Source of the DNA: Desulfarculales bacterium UBA702
Lineage (GTDB): Bacteria > Desulfobacterota > Syntrophobacteria > Syntrophobacterales > Syntrophobacteraceae
Assembly (NCBI GenBank): GCA_002298165.1
Contig: DBMI01000089.1
Coordinates: 1-36,688, forward strand
Direction: 5' to 3'
Length of the DNA: 36,688 nt
Positions 32,531 through 36,688 of the stretch are shown here, piece after piece. Position 1 is the stretch's first letter; every line of letters begins with the position of its first letter. The translations under genes and the position numbers were made by a program. Under the pieces are notes generated by a model. The model did no database searches, was not told the origin of the DNA, and saw nothing but the letters and a program-made list of their open reading frames with translations.

Positions 32531-32878
32531 TTTAACCCCGTCAATTATCGAGTTATGCCGGACATATGCATGGTATTACCCGTGAAACAAACTTGGATTG
32601 TACTACTTAGCAACTACAGGGTCCAATTGAAAAGTTCATCTGGCGAAAAATGTTCCTGACTTTTGATTGGACAAATCATACATTCTTGCCAAAATCATTT
32701 CTAAAAATCAGGCTACTATTTTAATCCAAGAACAATGGCTCTATGGACTTGAGACATATAACTTGAATGTTCGCTCGAGAAATCGTATCGTTTCAAGCGG
32801 TATTGACTTGATCTATAGATTTTGCTTCTGATGAAGTGCAGTTTGGGAAGTGACGCATACCTGCGATGGAGGAATGGC
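32531..32878. other. Divergent spacer between the channel gene and an unknown gene
   Basis: Contains an imperfect inverted repeat at 32621-32672. The chosen start of the plus-strand gene is at 32879; an open frame continues upstream to 32822. Nothing else is recognised. Confidence 0.4.
32621..32672. repeat. Inverted repeat resembling a transposon-end pair
   Basis: GTCCAATTGAAAAGT (32621-32635) and GACTTTTGATTGGAC (32658-32672) form an imperfect inverted pair: 7 perfect outer bases, then one extra base and AAAAG. Ends of this sort are seen in insertion-sequence remnants, but no transposase is nearby. Confidence 0.4.
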
Positions 32879-33283
32879 ATGCTTGTTACACACGGGGGTA
32901 GCAAGGCCAAACGGTTTGAATGGACACTCGAAAAAGGCCAGGTCAAGATACTCAATGAGAACGGACGAAAAGAAGAGTACTCTCTTGGTGAGATAATCAA
33001 CATTTTGAACTGGTTGGAAGTAAGATTTGGTTCTGAATGGTTCCCGTTAGCAAATAATGTCGCAAAACTCGGGCAGAGAATCGAAATTAATGGGCTTGGA
33101 GTTTCCATCCTTTGCCAATGTCCAGGAAACATCAGCCATGCGCAAGGGGCCTCCTATTTGGGCGTTGTTTTGGAGCAAATAGGTATACTGGAATGGAACA
33201 ATAAGCAGCTGGGAATTCATTGGCGCATTATTAGGCCCGGGGTGACCCTTGAAGTGCTCAAGAGAGCGTTAAGGGCAGGATGA
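32879..33283 (+). CDS. Hypothetical protein, about 134 aa
   Basis: The family is not recognised. Soluble mixed protein with MLVTHGGSKAKRF near the start, a WLEVRFGSEWFPL segment in the middle and a C-terminal IRPGVTLEVLKRAL helix. The ATG at 32879 is preferred because GGAGG lies about 7 nt upstream; starting at ATG 32831 or TTG 32822 would add 16 or 19 residues without a ribosome-binding site. It is divergent from the channel gene and may belong to the accessory block. Confidence 0.6.
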   Translation: MLVTHGGSKAKRFEWTLEKGQVKILNENGRKEEYSLGEIINILNWLEVRFGSEWFPLANNVAKLGQRIEINGLGVSILCQCPGNISHAQGASYLGVVLEQIGILEWNNKQLGIHWRIIRPGVTLEVLKRALRAG

Positions 33284-33480
33284 TGTAAGCTCAAGTAAAA
33301 CCCAATGTGGGCGGGCATACCATGCTTGTCGATCCACTCGTAAACGGTGTCATTGACGGGCAACGAAGCAAGTGATCGGTAGACCAGCTACGCGACCCTC
33401 CGCTCCCGCACGAGTGACCGCGCTTATGCTCGAAATTCTGCCTATTGCTTTCCAGATCCGCTCAAGAAATGCAGTAAATA

Positions 33481-33506
33481 AAAATGGCGCCGTGCGGCGC
33501 CATTTT
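33481..33506. terminator. Bidirectional terminator downstream of mce
   Basis: AAAATGGCGCC (33481-33491) pairs perfectly with GGCGCCATTTT (33496-33506) around GTGC. U-runs follow on both strands, fitting the convergent ends of the unknown plus-strand gene and mce. Confidence 0.9.
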
Positions 33507-33543
33507 TTTACTCATTGGGAAAAGCTGTAATTCTTATTGATTC

Positions 33544-33945
33544 TTATCTCTCCGAGAGCTCAACGAGCACGCCAAAAGTTGATTTCGGGTGCAGGAAGGC
33601 GATTTTTGCCCCGCCGGCGCCTTTTCTGGGCTTTTCATCGATGAGCCGGATTCCCCTTGCTTTTAGTTCTTCGAGGGCTTTTTCGATGTTATCTACCCTG
33701 AATGCGATGTGTTGGACGCCCTGGCCCTTGGCTTCAATAAACTTGGCTATAGGTCCGTCCGGTGCAGTGGATTCCAGGAGTTCGATTTCGGCGTCGCCTA
33801 CCGGGAAGAAAGCGGTCGTAACCTTTTGCTCGGCAACCGTTTCATTTCCGAGGTGGTTTAGTCCGAGAACTTCGCTGTAGAGTCTTTTGACTTCGTCGAT
33901 GCTGTTTACCGCGATGCCGATGTGGTCGACTTTCAGTACCTTCAT
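33544..33945 (-). CDS. mce: Methylmalonyl-CoA epimerase
   Basis: VOC-fold metal enzyme that interconverts (R)- and (S)-methylmalonyl-CoA, 133 aa, the usual size. Motifs are VDHIGIAVNSIDEV at the start, a second VQHIAFRVDNI repeat near residue 78, and FLHPKSTFGVLVEL at the end. The ATG at 33945 is preferred: AAGGAGG lies just upstream, and the longer frame to 33981 adds 12 atypical residues. The start overlaps the meaB stop by 4 nt (ATGA), so the two are translationally coupled. Confidence 0.96.
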   Translation of the reverse strand: MKVLKVDHIGIAVNSIDEVKRLYSEVLGLNHLGNETVAEQKVTTAFFPVGDAEIELLESTAPDGPIAKFIEAKGQGVQHIAFRVDNIEKALEELKARGIRLIDEKPRKGAGGAKIAFLHPKSTFGVLVELSER

Positions 33946-34919
33946 GATGCCTCCTTTTGGGCTTGGGGAATGGAAAGCCACTCGCTGACTACTTTTTGCA
34001 TGAGACTGTATGGATCACGTTTTCCTTCAAGTATATCCTCAACAGCTCGGTCCAATCTTCCGTTTGACTGCAATGCTTCACGGACCGCCTTGAAAAGCTC
34101 CGTGTGGATCATTCGAAGAGTTTCCTGATAAGTCCTCTGACGTCTTTTTTCATGAAAGCTTCCGGATTGCTCGAGAAATTCGCGATGCAACCTTATGGCC
34201 TCCCAGAGTTCCAGGACACCGATGTCTTCCACCCCTACGGTTGACCGAACCAACGGGGTCCAATCGGAGGGCTTAATGTGGGCGTCCATGGACAGGCGGC
34301 CGCAAACTTCAGCGGAAAGCTGGTCCGCACCCAGCTTGTCAGCCTTGTTTATAACGAATACGTCGGCAATCTCCATGATGCCGGCCTTCATGCTCTGGAT
34401 CGCATCACCGAGCCCGGGCACAAGAACCAAACAAGTGGTATCGGCGATGCCGATAATGTCAACCTCGTCCTGCCCGACGCCAACCGTCTCGATAATGATC
34501 ACGTCTTTTCCGAGCGCATCGAGGACCCTTACCACATCGCCGGTGGCCTTGGACATTCCTCCCAGGAAACCGCGGGTGGCCATGCTGCGAATGTAAATCT
34601 CGGGATCCGTGCTCAGTTCGCTCATTCGCACGCGATCGCCGAGCAATGCCCCACCGGTAAAAGGGCTCGACGGGTCAACCGCGATGATACCAACCTTGAG
34701 CCCGTCTTTTCGTATCTGGCGGGCCAGCTTGTCGGTGAGCGTGCTCTTTCCCGCCCCGGGACTTCCGGTTATACCGATTATATAGGCGTTTCCGGTATGC
34801 GGGTAGAGCTTGGCCATCCATTCATAGGCCCTCTCGTCTTCGTCCTCGAGCCATGAAATAAGTCGAGCAGCTGCGCGCTGGGAGCCCTCCAGGATTTGAG
34901 TCGCGTAATCAAACTGCAT
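33942..34919 (-). CDS. meaB: Methylmalonyl-CoA mutase-associated GTPase MeaB
   Basis: G3E-type GTPase (MeaB/ArgK) that protects and reloads methylmalonyl-CoA mutase with adenosylcobalamin. It has Walker A GITGSPGAGKSTL (about residues 50-62), VDPSSPFTGGALLGDRVRM, ETVGVGQDE and the NKAD specificity motif. ATG 34919 (325 aa) is chosen; an upstream GTG at 34946 lacks a ribosome-binding site, although AAGGA is about 11 nt before the ATG, a long spacing. It lies between the mutase genes and mce, all on the minus strand. Confidence 0.94.
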   Translation of the reverse strand: MQFDYATQILEGSQRAAARLISWLEDEDERAYEWMAKLYPHTGNAYIIGITGSPGAGKSTLTDKLARQIRKDGLKVGIIAVDPSSPFTGGALLGDRVRMSELSTDPEIYIRSMATRGFLGGMSKATGDVVRVLDALGKDVIIIETVGVGQDEVDIIGIADTTCLVLVPGLGDAIQSMKAGIMEIADVFVINKADKLGADQLSAEVCGRLSMDAHIKPSDWTPLVRSTVGVEDIGVLELWEAIRLHREFLEQSGSFHEKRRQRTYQETLRMIHTELFKAVREALQSNGRLDRAVEDILEGKRDPYSLMQKVVSEWLSIPQAQKEAS

Positions 34920-35251
34920 TATGATCTCGTTCCTTTCGCAGCCCACAATGGCGGCCTATAAAGCGGGGGTAGGGAGGAGTGGCGTGGAGTCCGGCTGCTG
35001 ACTCATCTTATCGTCAAGAACAGCGAGAGCATTTCCCCGCTCCAGGCCGGGGGACATAGAACATAACCGCCCCCGATGAACCAATACCTGCACTCAGATT
35101 AAATTTACAACGAAAATGGATAATTCGCGGCAGGCTTGAAAATACTTGAAAACCCACCCGCTTTTGGGGCGGATGGGTTTTCATTAATCAAAATCCCTGG
35201 CCGTAGAAGGTCGGAACGCGCAACCACCCGCCCTTCGGCGGCCGCGAGATC
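34920..35251. other. Spacer between the mutase small subunit and meaB
   Basis: Holds the hairpin terminator at 35148-35182 and no visible gene. It suggests that meaB-mce has its own promoter, although no good -35/-10 pair was found. Confidence 0.45.
35148..35182. terminator. Terminator after the mutase small subunit
   Basis: GAAAACCCACCCGC and GCGGATGGGTTTTC form an imperfect stem (one mismatch) at 35148-35161 and 35169-35182. On the minus strand it follows the mutase small-subunit gene and ends in a TTTTC run, so it probably separates that unit from meaB. Confidence 0.7.
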
Positions 35252-35650
35252 CTAGCGTTTGCGAACGTTTTGCTGAATAAAGCTCACTATGTCAGTGGTC
35301 GGGGTGCCGGGTCCGAAAACCGCGGCCATTCCGGCCTTTTTCAGTCCGTCATAGTCCTCGGTCGGAATGATGCCGCCGCCGACCAGAAGAACGTCTGCCA
35401 GGCCTTTTTGCTTCATGAGTTCGGCAACCCTGGGGAAGAAGTAGTTGTGAACGCCCGAAAGACTGCTCAGGCCTACAACGTCCGCATCTTCCTGCTCCGC
35501 CGCCGCCACGATCATCTCGGGCGTCTGGCGAAGTCCAGTGTAAACCACTTCCATTCCCGCTTCGGCAAATATTCTCGCCAGCAGTTTGGCGCCGCGATCG
35601 TGTCCATCGAGACCCGGCTTTGCCATAATCATTTTAATTTTTTTGGCCAT
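35252..35650 (-). CDS. mcmA2: Methylmalonyl-CoA mutase, cobalamin-binding small subunit
   Basis: Stand-alone B12-binding domain of 132 aa. The DxHxxG motif is intact in GLDGHDRGAK (Asp15, His17, Gly20); a SSLSG segment and the Gly-rich LLVGGGIIP loop complete the cobalamin pocket. In many bacteria this domain is fused to the catalytic TIM barrel; here it is encoded separately, 54 nt after the large-subunit gene on the same strand. The separate arrangement is common in Desulfobacterota, some Firmicutes and archaea. Confidence 0.96.
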   Translation of the reverse strand: MAKKIKMIMAKPGLDGHDRGAKLLARIFAEAGMEVVYTGLRQTPEMIVAAAEQEDADVVGLSSLSGVHNYFFPRVAELMKQKGLADVLLVGGGIIPTEDYDGLKKAGMAAVFGPGTPTTDIVSFIQQNVRKR

Positions 35651-35704
35651 GAAATTTTCCTCCGATATAGCAAAGTTTCCTTAAACTGTTTGGGTCCAAG
35701 CTAT

Positions 35705-36688
35705 TTATACAAACTCTTTCGGACGATATTCACCGTAAATCGAGCGCCATACGTCGCAGATTTCGCCTACCGTTGCCTTTGCCTTAACGGCCTCAACAAC
35801 TGTCGGCATGACATTTTCGCCAGTCTGGGAAACCTGGCGCAGTTTGTCGAGTGCTGCTTTCCATTTGGCGTTGTCTCTTTCGGCGCGGAACTTCTTGAGT
35901 TCGATAGCCTTCTGTTCGCCTACGGACATATCGATTTTGAGAAGTCCGGTCGGAGGCGGCTCTTCCATGGTGTACTTGTTGATGCCGACATAGACGCGCT
36001 CGTTGCCTTCGATCTCTTTCTGGAAGCGATACGAGCTGTTCTGGATCTCTTTTTGGATATATCCCTGTTCGATGGCATTGAGACCGCCACCAATCGCATC
36101 GATCTTCTTGATGTATTCGTCGATCTCAGCCTCGATCTTGTTGGTCATCTGCTCTACATAGTAGCAGCCCGCCAGCGGATCGATTGTATCGGTGGCGCCG
36201 CTTTCCTCAGCAACGATCTGCTGGGTGCGCAGGGCCACGGTAACCGCCTGCTGGGTCGGCAGACAGAGGGCTTCATCGTAGGAGTTGGTATGCAGCGACT
36301 GACCGCCACCGAGTGCCGTTGCGTAGGTCTGGAGCGCAACGCGAACGATGTTGTTGAGCGGCTGCTGAGCGGTGAGGGTAACGCCGCCGGTCTGTACGTG
36401 GTAGCGCAGCATCATCGAGCGCGGATCTTTTGCCTTGAACCGGTCTCTCATGACCTTGGCCCAGTACCTGCGGCCGGCGCGGAACTTCGCAACTTCTTCA
36501 AGCACGTTCGTGAAGGCGTTGAAGAAGAAGCTGAGCCGCGGAGCAAAAGAATCGACATCCATGCCGCGTTCGATACACGCCTGGGTATAGGCGATACCAT
36601 CGGCAATTGTGAATGCCATTTCCTGGGCTGCCGTCGATCCCGATTCACGGATATGGTAGCCGCTGATGCTGATGGTGTTCCAGCGGGG
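35705..36688 (-). CDS. mcmA1: Methylmalonyl-CoA mutase, large catalytic subunit (5' end beyond the window)
   Basis: C-terminal 327 residues of the catalytic subunit; the reading frame stays open to the window edge, so the start is missing. The visible part begins with RWNTISISGYHIRESGSTAAQE (visible start RWNTISISGYH) and continues through FFFNAFTNVLEEVAKFRAGRR, then QTGGVTLTAQQPLNNIVR and LGGGQSLHTNSYDEAL, all standard for the substrate-binding barrel. The protein ends without a B12 domain, which is supplied by the next gene. It catalyses succinyl-CoA/methylmalonyl-CoA rearrangement. Confidence 0.96.
   Translation of the reverse strand, partial: PRWNTISISGYHIRESGSTAAQEMAFTIADGIAYTQACIERGMDVDSFAPRLSFFFNAFTNVLEEVAKFRAGRRYWAKVMRDRFKAKDPRSMMLRYHVQTGGVTLTAQQPLNNIVRVALQTYATALGGGQSLHTNSYDEALCLPTQQAVTVALRTQQIVAEESGATDTIDPLAGCYYVEQMTNKIEAEIDEYIKKIDAIGGGLNAIEQGYIQKEIQNSSYRFQKEIEGNERVYVGINKYTMEEPPPTGLLKIDMSVGEQKAIELKKFRAERDNAKWKAALDKLRQVSQTGENVMPTVVEAVKAKATVGEICDVWRSIYGEYRPKEFV

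Noticed and set aside
32716..33132. Minus-strand frame of 138 codons
   Set aside because: It is Ser/Pro/Arg-rich and antisense to the plus-strand gene at 32879-33283, which has the better ribosome-binding site and composition.

Overview
The window looks like chromosome of a Gram-negative, anaerobic Desulfobacterota-type bacterium, most plausibly a Syntrophobacter-like propionate oxidiser or sulfate reducer. This placement is inferred from gene content: lpxC and an Mla operon imply an outer membrane; a decaheme cytochrome with a porin-like partner implies outer-membrane electron transfer; and methylmalonyl-CoA mutase in two pieces with MeaB, epimerase, a biotin-dependent carboxyltransferase and malate dehydrogenase forms much of the methylmalonyl-CoA route of propionate metabolism. 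No rRNA, tRNA or CRISPR array was recognised.

Layout. 0.2-0.9 kb: two small minus-strand unknown genes, one Cys-rich. 1.6-6.7 kb: an electron-conduit locus with a diverged MtrB/PioB-like barrel, a ten-heme MtrA/DmsE-like cytochrome and a full-length MtrB/PioB barrel. 7.0-8.5 kb: lpxC and a cold-shock protein, both minus. 8.9-12.3 kb: minus-strand operon STAS-mlaF-mlaE-mlaD-SDR for phospholipid transport. 12.6-19.3 kb: plus-strand housekeeping genes (nitroreductase, MBL hydrolase, lipoprotein, coaBC, family-4 uracil-DNA glycosylase, NfeD protease with slipin, Rho-N-like protein). 19.5-23.0 kb: small OadG/MmdE-like protein, pycB/oadA-type carboxyltransferase, mdh, then a strong terminator. 23.0-26.0 kb: hairpin-rich spacer, an unlisted 35-residue Lys-rich microprotein, and a long Rel/SpoT protein whose synthetase site appears damaged. 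26.3-27.8 kb: two VTT/DedA-family membrane proteins. 27.8-33.3 kb: an accessory, more AT-rich segment with a nested palindromic element, a GGDEF-domain protein, an ABC/RecF-type ATPase, a Kir-like potassium channel and an unknown protein. 33.5-36.7 kb: minus-strand mutase large subunit (cut by the window edge), mutase B12 subunit, meaB and mce.

How they fit together. The mutase, MeaB and epimerase interconvert succinyl-CoA and methylmalonyl-CoA; the pycB-type protein and malate dehydrogenase handle the oxaloacetate/pyruvate side. The two halves of this pathway are separated by the Rel, DedA and accessory genes, which suggests that the accessory block was inserted into or beside a metabolic locus. 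The cytochrome-porin pair could pass electrons across the outer membrane.

The best candidate for an undescribed system is the consecutive, same-strand trio Kir-like channel, SMC/RecF-type ATPase and GGDEF protein (28.66-32.53 kb). The last two overlap by 4 nt. The arrangement of sensor-like ATPase, nucleotide-cyclase-fold enzyme and ion channel resembles the logic of nucleotide-signalled defence systems, but that function is inference only.
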